Origin: Sphingobium xenophagum NBRC 107872
GTDB taxonomy: Bacteria; Pseudomonadota; Alphaproteobacteria; Sphingomonadales; Sphingomonadaceae
Assembly: GCF_000367345.1 (NCBI RefSeq)
Contig: NZ_BARE01000030.1
Coordinates: 27,697-91,696 of the forward strand
Reading direction: 5' to 3'
Length of the DNA: 64,000 nucleotides
Positions 39,992 to 48,431 of the stretch are shown piece by piece. The notes beneath the pieces are model-generated. The model made no database searches. It saw only the letters and a list, made by a program, of their open reading frames with translations, and had not been told where the DNA came from. The position numbers and the translations under genes are program-made. How positions within the stretch are numbered: the stretch's first letter is position 1; each line of letters opens with the position of its first letter.

Positions 39992-40980
39992 CGGTTCAGC
40001 CTCGCGTCAAAGCGGAGTGGCCGGAGCCATTTCCATTGGTCGTAAAATTCGGGCGGCATGTTGCGGAAGGGGGAGGCAAGCTTGACCGCCTGAATCGCCC
40101 GTTCGGCATGGAGTTTGGCTTGGGGCCGGTTGCTGGCGGTGACGCCGAGCTGGTCGATCACCTCCGGCGTGCCGATCACCGCGCCGCTCTTGTCGAGCCG
40201 CACCTCAAGCAGGGTGACGAGCCGGTCCGCATCCGCACCCGACGGCGGGCGCCAGTGCGGTTTCAGCTGACGGCGCAGTTCTGCGTCGAGCGCGGATTTC
40301 TGCGCCGGGCCCATGGCAGCGGCGGGTGCCGGGGCGGGCGGTTTGCGCGGCGCGTCGGCGCTGGTGTCTATACCCTTGAGGAAATCATCGCCCAGCAGCG
40401 ACCCCTTGGGCTTGTCCGCCTTGCCCTGGCCCGATGCGCGTGCGGGCGTCTTTGCCGCAGGCTTGGTCGATGCCTTGGCGGCGGGCTTGGATGGCGCTGC
40501 GGCCTTGGGCTTTTCGGGCGCTGGCTTCGGCGCTGGTTTTTTTGGGGTCGCGGGCTTTTCCGGCGCGGGCTTGGGTTTGGGCGCGGCCTTGGCCACTTCC
40601 TTCTTGGGCGGGGCAGGCTTGGGCTTTGCCGGCGCGGCTTTGGGCTGCGGCTTGGGGGGCGCAGGCGTAGGTTTTGGCTGGGGCTTTGGCTGGGGTTTCG
40701 GCGGGACAGGCACTGGTTCGGGCGCGGGTTCCGGTTCCGGCGCGGGGGCGGCGTCCTGCGTCGGTCCCTGGTCTGGCGCGACGCTGGGCGGGGGCGGTTC
40801 GGCCGACAATTTGGGTGCGGTCGATTGCAGCGCGACCTCATCCACCATGGAGACTTCCATCGGCGGGGTCTTGAGCTTCAACGGGTTGGGGGTGGCCAGG
40901 AAGCCGGCCGACAGCAGCCCGAACAGCAGGACATGCCCCGCTGTCGCGACGCCAAGGCCGATTTTCTCCGTGCGCTCCAT
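39988..40980 (-). CDS. tolA: TolA-type envelope protein
   Basis: 330 residues. One N-terminal membrane helix (near residues 12-30), a long Pro/Lys/Ala-rich linker (about 75-200), and a C-terminal domain (SALDAELRRQLKPHWRPPSGAD) that binds TolB and other partners. TolA transmits energy from TolQR across the periplasm. The repeat-rich linker varies greatly among species, so gene assignment rests on order and architecture. Confidence 0.92.
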   Translation of the reverse strand: MERTEKIGLGVATAGHVLLFGLLSAGFLATPNPLKLKTPPMEVSMVDEVALQSTAPKLSAEPPPPSVAPDQGPTQDAAPAPEPEPAPEPVPVPPKPQPKPQPKPTPAPPKPQPKAAPAKPKPAPPKKEVAKAAPKPKPAPEKPATPKKPAPKPAPEKPKAAAPSKPAAKASTKPAAKTPARASGQGKADKPKGSLLGDDFLKGIDTSADAPRKPPAPAPAAAMGPAQKSALDAELRRQLKPHWRPPSGADADRLVTLLEVRLDKSGAVIGTPEVIDQLGVTASNRPQAKLHAERAIQAVKLASPFRNMPPEFYDQWKWLRPLRFDARLNR

Positions 40981-40986
40981 CGCTGT

Positions 40987-41445
<459 letters not shown>

Positions 41446-41505
41446 TAGCGGGCGCTCCCCTTCACCGTCATGCCAGCCATCTCAGGCGTTGGCGCGCAAA
41501 CGCAC

Positions 41506-41531
41506 GAGACCCCAGCCTTCGCTGGGGTGAC
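41506..41531 (-). repeat. REP-like palindromic unit between tolQ and tolR
   Basis: GACCCCAGCCTTCGCTGGGGT folds into a CCCCAG-loop-CTGGGG hairpin. Read on the minus strand it is GTCACCCCAGCGAAGGCTGG..., the same family as the pair at 43837-43929. It interrupts an operon whose genes are otherwise nearly overlapping. Confidence 0.6.
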
Positions 41532-41548
41532 GGGGTGTGTGGGGTGCA

Positions 41549-42256
41549 TCACCGCTGCGCCTCCAGTTCTCGGCTGAGGGTGGCGTAGAAGCCGTCGGCA
41601 AAGCGGGTCAGGCGCGATTCCATGCGGTTGATGCCATGGCTGAAGCGGTTATAGGCGATGACCGCCGGGATCGCCGCGAACAGACCGATCGCGGTGGCGA
41701 ACAGCGCTTCGGCAATGCCCGGCGCGACCACCGCGAGCGAGCTATTCTGTTCCGCCGCGATCGCGGTGAAGGCGCGCATGATGCCCCACACAGTGCCGAA
41801 CAGGCCGACGAAGGGCGCGACCGATCCGACCGTTGCCAAAATGTTGAGCCGGTCGGACAGCCGGTCAACCTCCGCCGCGATCGTGCTGGACATGGTCGTC
41901 GCCAGCCGGTCGCGCGTGCCGTCGCGGTCGATCACCTTCTGCGCGGTCGATCGACGCCATTCGGTGACGCCGGCGGCCATCACCTTGGCCGCGGGATAAT
42001 CCGCCTTGCCGCGCGCTTCGTAGAAGCGGTCAATATCCTCCGCCTTCCAGAAATCCTGCTCGAAACTCTTGCTATGCTTGCTGGCGCGGCGGAGCGTCAC
42101 GGAAAAGCCGATGATGATCGCCCAGGTCCAGATGCTGGCCAGCAACAGGCCCAGCATCACGCCCTTCACGACGATGTCGGCCTGAAGAAACAGGGCTAGC
42201 GGGGAAATGGTCGCGGCGTCGGCCACCGCGGCGACGTCTGGCAGGTTGAGGGTCAT
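41549..42256 (-). CDS. tolQ: MotA/TolQ/ExbB family proton channel TolQ
   Basis: 235 residues with three membrane helices (near 24-44, 135-155, 170-190), the ExbB/TolQ layout. LATVGSVAPFVGLFGTVWGIM is the second-helix signature and IAEALFATAIGLFAAIPAVIAYN the third. Start ATG 42256 overlaps the ybgC stop as ATGA. Forms the TolQR motor coupled to the proton motive force. Confidence 0.96.
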   Translation of the reverse strand: MTLNLPDVAAVADAATISPLALFLQADIVVKGVMLGLLLASIWTWAIIIGFSVTLRRASKHSKSFEQDFWKAEDIDRFYEARGKADYPAAKVMAAGVTEWRRSTAQKVIDRDGTRDRLATTMSSTIAAEVDRLSDRLNILATVGSVAPFVGLFGTVWGIMRAFTAIAAEQNSSLAVVAPGIAEALFATAIGLFAAIPAVIAYNRFSHGINRMESRLTRFADGFYATLSRELEAQR

Positions 42257-42723
42257 GGGTGGAAATCTTCCCCTTGGCAAAGGCGGCTGAAAATATCGGT
42301 CCAGGCTTTGGGTTGCCGTTGCGGGCGACCCTGCGGCGTCAACCAGGCGACCGATATGGTAGCGTCGGTCAACTGTTCTTCGGCGCGCATGACTGATTGA
42401 TGAATGGCGCAGGTCGCCGCGCCCACCTGCACCACCCGGCTGACGACCATCAGGTCATCGTCCAGGCGCGCGGGGCGGCGGTAGCGGATCGTGAGGTCGG
42501 TGACGGCATAGACGCCCGTGCCACTGTCATGCGCGGCGCGCTGGTCGATGCCGGCAGCGCGCAGCATGTCGGACCGGGCGCGCTCCATATAGCGCAGATA
42601 ATTGGCGTGATAGACCAGGCCCGACAGGTCGGTATCCTCAAAATAGATGCGCAGCGGGAAGTGATGCACGGCAGCGACAAAGCGTCCGGTCGCCGGCATG
42701 GGCATCTGGTCTGAAACGGGCAT
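42253..42723 (-). CDS. ybgC: Tol-Pal-associated acyl-CoA thioesterase YbgC
   Basis: 156 residues, hot-dog fold. YFEDTDLSGLVYHANYLRYMERARSDML is the 4HBT motif with catalytic Asp; family members hydrolyse short-chain acyl-CoA or act on ACP. The gene is the customary first gene of tol-pal operons and overlaps tolQ. Its biological role with Tol-Pal is not fully settled. Confidence 0.95.
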   Translation of the reverse strand: MPVSDQMPMPATGRFVAAVHHFPLRIYFEDTDLSGLVYHANYLRYMERARSDMLRAAGIDQRAAHDSGTGVYAVTDLTIRYRRPARLDDDLMVVSRVVQVGAATCAIHQSVMRAEEQLTDATISVAWLTPQGRPQRQPKAWTDIFSRLCQGEDFHP

Positions 42724-42892
42724 GAGCGGCTTTTAACCATGGCGCACCGTTCAGGCAAAGGCGGAAACGTCTGTTTCTCGCGCTGGTAGCGCATTTTGTC
42801 GCCTGTGCTTTTTGGCGCGCGCACGCCTCTGGTCCCCGGACGGCACGAAGGCTAGGGAGTGGGCGCGAGTCAGAATGTGGGAGAAGGCCAGG

Positions 42893-43771
42893 ATGACGGA
42901 TATTCAAACGGTAGGTGTGATCGGCGCAGGGCAGATGGGCGCGGGGATCGCGCAGGTTGCGGCGCAGGCGGGGTATGAGGTGATCCTGTCGGACGTCGAC
43001 CTGCCGCGCGCGCAGAAGGGCCGCGACGGCATCATTCGCCTGCTCGCCAAGGGCGTGGAGAAGGGCAAGATAGCTGAGAGCGATGCGGATGAGGCGATCG
43101 CGCGGATTACCGCTGTGGGCGAGATCGCGCCGCTGGCGGGCGCGCAGCTGGTGATCGAGGCGGCGACCGAGCGTGAGGAGGTCAAGCGCGCGATCTTCAC
43201 CAATGTCGGGCCGCTGCTGGCCGCTGACGCGATCCTGGCGACCAACACATCGTCCATTCCCATCACCCGCCTGGCGCAGGCCGCGCCGGATGCGGGGCGC
43301 TTTGTCGGCGTGCATTTCTTCAACCCGGTGCCGGTGATGGTGCTGGTAGAGGTCATTCGCGGCCTGGCCACGACGCCCGAAACGGTCGCGGCGGTCGAGG
43401 GCTTTGCGGGCCGGATCGGCAAGACGGTGGTGCAGGCGTTCGATGCGCCGGGCTTCGTCGTCAACCGCATATTGCTGCCGATGCTGAACGAGGCGGTGTT
43501 CGTGTTGGGCGAGGGCGTGGGCAGCGTGGTCGACATCGACATGGGGTGCAAGCTGGGCCTCAATCATCCCATGGGTCCGCTGACGCTACTGGATTTCGTC
43601 GGGCTGGATACGGCGCTGGAAATCCTCAACGTGTTCCTGAGCACGACGGGCGATCCCAAATATCGCCCGGCGCCGCTGCTGGTCAAATATGTCGAAGCGG
43701 GCTGGTATGGCCGCAAGACCGGGCGGGGATTTTACGACTATTCGGGCGCGGAGCCTGTGCCGACGCGGTGA
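42893..43771 (+). CDS. 3-hydroxybutyryl-CoA dehydrogenase
   Basis: 292 residues. N-terminal NAD-binding GxGxxG in [34 protein letters not shown]; the catalytic His in [16 protein letters not shown]; and the C-terminal domain [18 protein letters not shown] with [18 protein letters not shown]. It interconverts 3-hydroxyacyl-CoA and 3-ketoacyl-CoA, for example in PHB or butyrate-type metabolism. ATG 42893 follows GAGAAGG. It stands alone, divergent from ybgC. Confidence 0.93.
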   Translation: MTDIQTVGVIGAGQMGAGIAQVAAQAGYEVILSDVDLPRAQKGRDGIIRLLAKGVEKGKIAESDADEAIARITAVGEIAPLAGAQLVIEAATEREEVKRAIFTNVGPLLAADAILATNTSSIPITRLAQAAPDAGRFVGVHFFNPVPVMVLVEVIRGLATTPETVAAVEGFAGRIGKTVVQAFDAPGFVVNRILLPMLNEAVFVLGEGVGSVVDIDMGCKLGLNHPMGPLTLLDFVGLDTALEILNVFLSTTGDPKYRPAPLLVKYVEAGWYGRKTGRGFYDYSGAEPVPTR

Positions 43772-43836
43772 GGGGCGTGAGGAAGGCACTGCTATAGTCG
43801 GGCTGCCTTCCTCAGGGCATCGTCTTTCATTTCTCC

Positions 43837-43929
43837 GTCATCCTGACGAAAGTCAGGATCCATTTGGCGCTCCGTCTGCGTGACGATCCGGCCTAGCGTC
43901 GAATGGATCCCAGCTTTCGCTGGGATGAC
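43837..43929. repeat. inverted pair of REP-like hairpins
   Basis: Left unit 43837-43862 begins GTCATCCTGACGAAAGTCAG and ends GGATCCA; right unit 43904-43929 is its inverted counterpart, TGGATCCCAGC...GGGATGAC. Each forms a TCCYRR-CGAAAG-YYRGGA hairpin. Paired, oppositely oriented units resemble bacterial interspersed mosaic elements; such sequences are scattered through sphingomonad genomes. Confidence 0.8.
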
Positions 43930-43950
43930 GATGGTGGAGGGTCGGGGAGG

Positions 43951-44970
43951 TTATCCCGCGCCCAGTCCATGTTTCTTCATGCAATGGCGTAGCTGGTCGT
44001 AGGTCAGGCCCAGCCCCTTGGCGGTGGCGCGCTGGTTGTAGCGGTGGCGGTCGAGCGCGGCGCGGATGATGGCGGCTTCGTGCGCGTCGACGGCGGCTTT
44101 CAGGTCGCTGACGGTTTCAGTGGCGGGAGAGGGCGCTGGCGCGGGGGTGCTGTCGCCCGACGGCGCGGGCGCGCCGGGCATCAGTGGTTTGGGCTTCCAG
44201 GGGGAGGCGAAGGGATCGAAGGTCAGGCGGTCGATCGGCTTGCCCGGTTCGTCCCAGCGATAGACGGCGCGTTCCACCACATTGCGCAGTTCGCGGACAT
44301 TGCCGGGCCAGCCATAGGCTTCGAGTTGCGCGGCGCAGACGGGGGAGAAGCCGGGCCATTGCGGCCAGTTGAGTTCGGCGGCCATGCGCCGCCCGAAATG
44401 GTCGGCCAGTACTGGAATATCGCCTTCCCGCGCGCGCAGGGGGGGCAGGGTGATGACTTCGAAACTCAGTCGATCGAGCAGGTCGGGGCGGAAGCGCCCG
44501 GCATCGGCGGCGGCGGGCAGATCATCATTGGTCGCCGCCACGATCCGCACGTCCACCCGCAGCGGTTTCGACGCGCCGATCCGGGTCACTTCGCCATATT
44601 CGATCACGCGCAGCAGTCTTTCCTGCGCCGCCATCGAAAGCGTACCTAATTCGTCCAGAAACAGCGTGCCGCCATCGGCTTCCTCGAACCGGCCGGGCCG
44701 GGCGCGGTTCGCGCCGGTGAACGCGCCCTGTTCATGGCCGAACAGTTCGGCTTCTATGAGGGTTTCGGGCAGGGCGGCGCAGTTCATGACGATCAGCGGT
44801 TCGCCCCAGCGCGGGGAGAGGTGATGGAGCCGCTCGGCAATCAGTTCCTTGCCGGTCCCGCGCTCGCCGATCACCAGCACCGGGCGGTTGAGTTCGGCCG
44901 CGCGGCCCGCCAGTTCGACCGCGTCGAGAAAGGCGAAGGACTGGCCGACAAATTGGGTATTTTTCTCCAT
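43951..44970 (-). CDS. pspF: sigma-54 activator PspF
   Basis: 339 residues, with no N-terminal sensing domain, as in PspF. The AAA+ core has Walker A GERGTGKELIAERLHH, the sigma-54 contact loop GAFTGA, Walker B GTLFLDELG, and the R-finger region FRPDLLDRLSFEVITLPPLR. A linker rich in Pro/Ala precedes the C-terminal Fis-like HTH (RYNQRATAKGLGLTYDQLRHCMKKHG). In the family PspA holds PspF inactive until membrane stress. Divergent from pspA, with the sigma-54 promoter between them. ATG 44970 gives the known N-terminus. Confidence 0.95.
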   Translation of the reverse strand: MEKNTQFVGQSFAFLDAVELAGRAAELNRPVLVIGERGTGKELIAERLHHLSPRWGEPLIVMNCAALPETLIEAELFGHEQGAFTGANRARPGRFEEADGGTLFLDELGTLSMAAQERLLRVIEYGEVTRIGASKPLRVDVRIVAATNDDLPAAADAGRFRPDLLDRLSFEVITLPPLRAREGDIPVLADHFGRRMAAELNWPQWPGFSPVCAAQLEAYGWPGNVRELRNVVERAVYRWDEPGKPIDRLTFDPFASPWKPKPLMPGAPAPSGDSTPAPAPSPATETVSDLKAAVDAHEAAIIRAALDRHRYNQRATAKGLGLTYDQLRHCMKKHGLGAG

Positions 44971-45072
44971 GTCCCAACTTATGGTGAAATTTCCCACCTT
45001 TTGGCAAGGAATATTCTGGCACGGGCCGGGAAAAGGGCGGAAAAATGGCGAAAATCCGCGCTTTTCCGAAAT

Positions 45073-45088
45073 TGGCACGGCCCCTGCA
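45073..45088 (+). promoter_or_regulatory. sigma-54 promoter of the psp operon
   Basis: TGGCACGGCCCCTGCA: GG at 45074-45075 and GC at 45086-45087 are 12 bases apart as required, and match the TGGCAC-N5-TTGC consensus except for C for the first T of TTGC. Transcription would begin near 45099. The adjacent pspF and upstream AT-richer stretch 44970-45060 supply activator and likely enhancer sites. Confidence 0.85.
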
Positions 45089-45155
45089 AAGCTACAGGCA
45101 ATCCGCACAGACACAAGCGGAACGTCACGAAGGCCAAGGTTCAGGGAGTTATATC

Positions 45156-45329
45156 ATGGAAAAGAACAACAACAGCATTCGCGAAATCGGCCAGCTGATG
45201 TCGGTCGCCGTCGCTGCGCTGCTGTTCGGATCGACCCTGATCCTGTCAGCGGTCGGCCCGGCCCGCGCCAGCGAAGCGCCCACGTCCGCCAGTCAGGCGG
45301 CCCCCATGGCCCTGTGCTATCTGGCCTGA
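45156..45329 (+). CDS. small secreted or membrane peptide, first gene of the psp operon
   Basis: 57 residues; first gene after the sigma-54 promoter. Residues 13-35 (LMSVAVAALLFGSTLILSAVG) are strongly hydrophobic and followed by ARASEAP, like a signal peptide cleavage site, leaving only a ~20-residue mature peptide ending CYLA; or it stays as a single-pass membrane peptide. GGGAG lies upstream (45144-45148). pspA begins 41 bases later. I do not recognise a family. Confidence 0.75.
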   Translation: MEKNNNSIREIGQLMSVAVAALLFGSTLILSAVGPARASEAPTSASQAAPMALCYLA

Positions 45330-45370
45330 GGTCGCCGCCCCCAAAGCATAAGATAAGGAGTGAAGTTCAG

Positions 45371-46039
45371 ATGGGTATTTTTTCCCGCACCCGCGACATC
45401 ATCGCCGCCAACGTCACCGACCTGCTCGACAAGGCCGAAGACCCGGCAAAGATGATCCGCATGATCATCCTCGAAATGGAGGAAACCCTGGTCGAGGTGC
45501 GCGCGTCCGCCGCCCGCACGATCGCCGACCAGAAGGAAATGCGCCGCCACATCGCCAAGCTGACGGCCCTGCAGGACAGCTGGACCGAGAAGGCGCAGCT
45601 GGCCTTGTCCAAGGATCGCGAGGATCTGGCCAAGGCGGCCCTGGTCGAACGCCAGAAGGCGACCGACATGGCCGAGCATCTGGCCCATGAGATCGAAACC
45701 CTGGATGAGGCGCTGAAAGCGGCCGAAGAGGATATTTCCAAGCTGCAGGGCAAGCTGCGCGAAGCCCGCGCCCGCCAGAACAGCCTAGTCACCCGGATGC
45801 AGAGCGCGGAAAACCGCCTGCGGGTGCGCGAAGCCTATGCCGGCGAGAAGGTGAACGAGGCGTTTGCACGCTTCGACATGCTCGAAAGCCGGGTCGATCT
45901 GGCCGAAGGCCGCGCCGATGCGATGGCGCTGGGCGGCACGCCCAAGACGCTGGAGGAAGAGATTGCCGAGCTGAAGTCCGCCGACAAGGTGGATGCCGAT
46001 CTGGCTGCGCTCAAGGCGTCCATGAACAAGGGAGCCTGA
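45371..46039 (+). CDS. pspA: phage shock protein A
   Basis: 222 residues, the normal length. Nearly all coiled coil, beginning with the amphipathic membrane-binding helix MGIFSRTRDIIAANVTDLL and MIRMIILEMEETL. PspA binds stressed inner membranes as ESCRT-III-like oligomers and inhibits PspF when free. AAGGAG (45355-45360) precedes the ATG at 45371. Confidence 0.97.
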   Translation: MGIFSRTRDIIAANVTDLLDKAEDPAKMIRMIILEMEETLVEVRASAARTIADQKEMRRHIAKLTALQDSWTEKAQLALSKDREDLAKAALVERQKATDMAEHLAHEIETLDEALKAAEEDISKLQGKLREARARQNSLVTRMQSAENRLRVREAYAGEKVNEAFARFDMLESRVDLAEGRADAMALGGTPKTLEEEIAELKSADKVDADLAALKASMNKGA

Positions 46040-46043
46040 TATC

Positions 46044-46325
46044 ATGGAGGACATATTCCTGCCCATCATGATCTGCGGCATGTTGTTCATCGGCATGCCG
46101 TGGCTGATCTTCCACTATGTCACCAAATGGAAGCAGGCGCCCAAGATCACCGACGAGGATGAGAAGCTGCTGGATGAACTCCACCTTCTCGCCCGCCGCC
46201 TGGAAGAAAGGCTGATGACGGTCGAACGGATCGTCGCCGCCGACAACCCCGATTTCCGTCCGCGCCGCCCGGCACCCGATGCCGACCTGGGCGAGGACGA
46301 TTACAGCTTCGACCGGAGGAACTGA
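46044..46325 (+). CDS. pspB: phage shock protein B
   Basis: 93 residues. N-terminal membrane helix (IFLPIMICGMLFIGMPWLIF), then a cytoplasmic coiled coil with LEERLMTVERIV, the PspB hallmark, and an acidic C-terminal extension. PspB with PspC senses membrane disturbance and recruits PspA from PspF. Four bases after pspA. Longer by about 20 residues than enteric PspB. Confidence 0.9.
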   Translation: MEDIFLPIMICGMLFIGMPWLIFHYVTKWKQAPKITDEDEKLLDELHLLARRLEERLMTVERIVAADNPDFRPRRPAPDADLGEDDYSFDRRN

Positions 46326-46326
46326 G

Positions 46327-46707
46327 ATGACCGCCCGCCGCACCAAATTCTACCTCAACAAGGCCAATGGCAAATGGTCGGGCGTGTGCGCTGGCATCGC
46401 CGACTATAGCGGGATCGACGTCGTCTGGGTTCGTGTCGGCGCGGTGCTGATCACCCTGATGGGGGCCTTTCCCTGGACGCTGATCGCCTATTTCGCCGCC
46501 GTCTATTTCGCCGATGACAAGCCCAAGGGCCTCTATTCGGACCGGGATGACGAGAAATTCTGGCAGGGCGTGCGGACCAATCCGACCCGCTCCACCCGCG
46601 ACGTCCGGTCCAAGTTCCGCGACATCGACCGCCGCCTGGCTGACATCGAAATCTACTATACCAGCCGCAACACGCGCCTGGCTGACGAGATCGACAGCCT
46701 GCGCTGA
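46327..46707 (+). CDS. pspC: phage shock protein C
   Basis: 126 residues. The PspC domain FYLNKANGKWSGVCAGIADYSGIDVVWVRVGAVLI is at the N-terminus with a membrane segment continuing to about residue 60. The C-terminal ~50 residues (FRDIDRRLADIEIYYTSRN...LADEIDSLR) form a coiled coil resembling the tails of the PspB-like proteins downstream. Confidence 0.93.
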   Translation: MTARRTKFYLNKANGKWSGVCAGIADYSGIDVVWVRVGAVLITLMGAFPWTLIAYFAAVYFADDKPKGLYSDRDDEKFWQGVRTNPTRSTRDVRSKFRDIDRRLADIEIYYTSRNTRLADEIDSLR

Positions 46708-46742
46708 GCAGATCCGGGGCAGAATAACAGGGAGTTAAACCC

Positions 46743-47033
46743 ATGAATTTCGGTGGACCTTTCTTTGTCCTGGCGATCATCGCCATGTCGACCCTGGGCT
46801 GGATGTTCACTACCTGGGTCCGTGCCCGCCACGGTTATCCGGTGGAAAATGAATGGACCGGCACCGTTGATCGAACGGACGGCGACGCTGGTCGAAAAAT
46901 CGCCCTGTTGTCGGGTGAAAACGAAAAGCTGATGGGCCGCATCAGCCGCCTGGAGGAACGCATCGCCGTGCTGGAACGGATCGCCACCGATCCGGCCATC
47001 CGCACCGCGCGCGAAATCGAGGGGCTGCGCTGA
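46743..47033 (+). CDS. PspB-like membrane/coiled-coil protein 1
   Basis: 96 residues: membrane helix at about 5-24, a Gly/Asp-rich spacer, and a coiled coil with SRLEERIAVLERIATD and EIEGLR. GGGAG (46730-46734) precedes the start. It resembles PspB in plan and in the ERIxxD motif. I take it as a PspB paralogue or partner; no function is known. Confidence 0.7.
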   Translation: MNFGGPFFVLAIIAMSTLGWMFTTWVRARHGYPVENEWTGTVDRTDGDAGRKIALLSGENEKLMGRISRLEERIAVLERIATDPAIRTAREIEGLR

Positions 47034-47057
47034 GCGCGGTGCAAGGGAGTAGAGATC

Positions 47058-47369
47058 ATGTTTCCATTTGCAGATTTCGCGCCGGTCGTCTTTGCCGTCG
47101 GATCGCTGGCGATCGTCGGCTGGGTGTTTACGACCTGGCTGCGCGTCAAGAACGGCTATCCGCTGGACGGCGCATGGGGGCAGGCGGTCTATCCGCAGAA
47201 GAATGAGGAAATGGTCGAGCGGGTGAAGCTGCTCAGCCAGGAAAATGCCCAGCTGCGCGCCGAAATCGGATCGATGAAGGATCGGCTGGCCGTGGTCGAG
47301 CGGATCGTCACCGACGAAAGCCACCAGCTCAATCGCGAAATCGAACGGCTGCGCAGTCCGGCCAACTGA
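47058..47369 (+). CDS. PspB-like membrane/coiled-coil protein 2
   Basis: 103 residues: helix about 10-28 (VVFAVGSLAIVGWVFTTWL), then VERVKLLSQENAQLRAEIGSM and DRLAVVERIVTDESHQLNREIERLR. Closest to protein 1, sharing WxFTTWxRxxxGYP after the helix, so the two probably arose by duplication. Starts 24 bases after protein 1 ends, with GGGAG upstream. Confidence 0.7.
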   Translation: MFPFADFAPVVFAVGSLAIVGWVFTTWLRVKNGYPLDGAWGQAVYPQKNEEMVERVKLLSQENAQLRAEIGSMKDRLAVVERIVTDESHQLNREIERLRSPAN

Positions 47370-47395
47370 GCGCGCGGTCAAAGGGAGAAATCATC

Positions 47396-47647
47396 ATGAA
47401 CCCGTTTGAAATGGTCGTCGCCATCATTGCGATCACCGCCATCGCCAGCGTCCTGCGCGCCAAATATGGCGTCGTGCGCCGGCACAAGGGCGAAGAATTC
47501 ATCGCCCGCGGGCCGGACCCGGAAGCCGAACGGCTGCGTGCCGAGGTGAAGGCGCTGAAAGACCGCGTCGCGGTGCTGGAGCGTCTGGCGACCGATGGCA
47601 CCAGCGCACTGGAACGCGAATTCGAGAAATTGCGGGACCGCGATTGA
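47396..47647 (+). CDS. PspB-like membrane/coiled-coil protein 3
   Basis: 83 residues: short helix MVVAIIAITAIASVL, a basic turn (RAKYGVVRRHKG), then DRVAVLERLATDGTSALEREFEKLR. Same closing motif as protein 2. GGGAG before the start. Function unknown. Confidence 0.7.
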   Translation: MNPFEMVVAIIAITAIASVLRAKYGVVRRHKGEEFIARGPDPEAERLRAEVKALKDRVAVLERLATDGTSALEREFEKLRDRD

Positions 47648-47675
47648 ACGCGGCCCACAGCCCAGGGAGGCTATC

Positions 47676-47909
47676 ATGCAGGACCCCGCTCTCTATCTGA
47701 CGATTGCATTGGCCGGACTGGCCGGCCTTTCCATCGTGACCATGGCCACTTTGCGCGGCTGGAACGGCTGGCTGGAATTGAAGCGCGCGGAACTGGGGCA
47801 TCGCGGCGAAGCGAGCGCGCCCCCGTCGGCCGCCGCGCGGATCGAGGTCGCCGACCTTAAGGAACGCATCCGCAAGCTGGAAGCGATCGCGGCGGGCGTG
47901 GATTTGTAA
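47676..47909 (+). CDS. PspB-like membrane/coiled-coil protein 4
   Basis: 77 residues: membrane helix LTIALAGLAGLSIVTMATL, then an LELKRAELGHR stretch and the shorter coiled coil ADLKERIRKLEAIAAG. The closing ER...D...LR motif is only partly kept. Last gene of the apparent psp operon before sufE. Confidence 0.65.
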   Translation: MQDPALYLTIALAGLAGLSIVTMATLRGWNGWLELKRAELGHRGEASAPPSAAARIEVADLKERIRKLEAIAAGVDL

Positions 47910-47960
47910 AAGTCCAAAAGGCAGGTTCCCCGCCGGGCAAATCCCCCTATATGGGCGGCC

Positions 47961-48377
47961 ATGACCGATCCAAGCGCCCTGGCCGATATTTACGAAGAAT
48001 ATGAATTTCTGGACGCGGACGACCGTTATCGTCTGCTGATCGATCTGGGCCGGGCGCTCGAACCCATGCCCGACGCGCTCAAGACCGATGCGACGCTGGT
48101 GCGTGGCTGTTCGGCGGCTGTGTGGGTCTATCCCACTGTGCTGGACGATGGGAGGCTGCATTTCCTGGCCGACAGCAACGCCGCGATCACCAAGGGGATC
48201 ATCGCGCTGGTGCTGCTGACCGTGCAGGACAAAAGTCCCGCCACTATCGGCGCTGCGGACATAGAGGGGGCGCTGGCCCCGTTCGACCTCAAGAATCAGC
48301 TGAGTTCCAACCGGACCCAGGGCATCCCCAACATGATCGCCCTGATCCGCGACACAGCGGCGCGGTACAGCGCTTAA
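47961..48377 (+). CDS. sufE: SufE family Fe-S cluster sulfur acceptor
   Basis: 138 residues. VRGCSAAVWV carries the cysteine that accepts persulfide sulfur from SufS; YEEYEFLDADDRYRLLIDLGR is the usual N-terminal helix pair. SufE stimulates SufS and delivers sulfur for Fe-S assembly. The rest of the suf cluster is not in the window. It lies 52 bases after the psp-like gene, perhaps on its own promoter. Confidence 0.94.
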   Translation: MTDPSALADIYEEYEFLDADDRYRLLIDLGRALEPMPDALKTDATLVRGCSAAVWVYPTVLDDGRLHFLADSNAAITKGIIALVLLTVQDKSPATIGAADIEGALAPFDLKNQLSSNRTQGIPNMIALIRDTAARYSA

Positions 48378-48431
48378 AGGGAAACCTGCATCAAGTTGCG
48401 GCGTTGAATGTCCCGACAAGGAGATTCAGTC

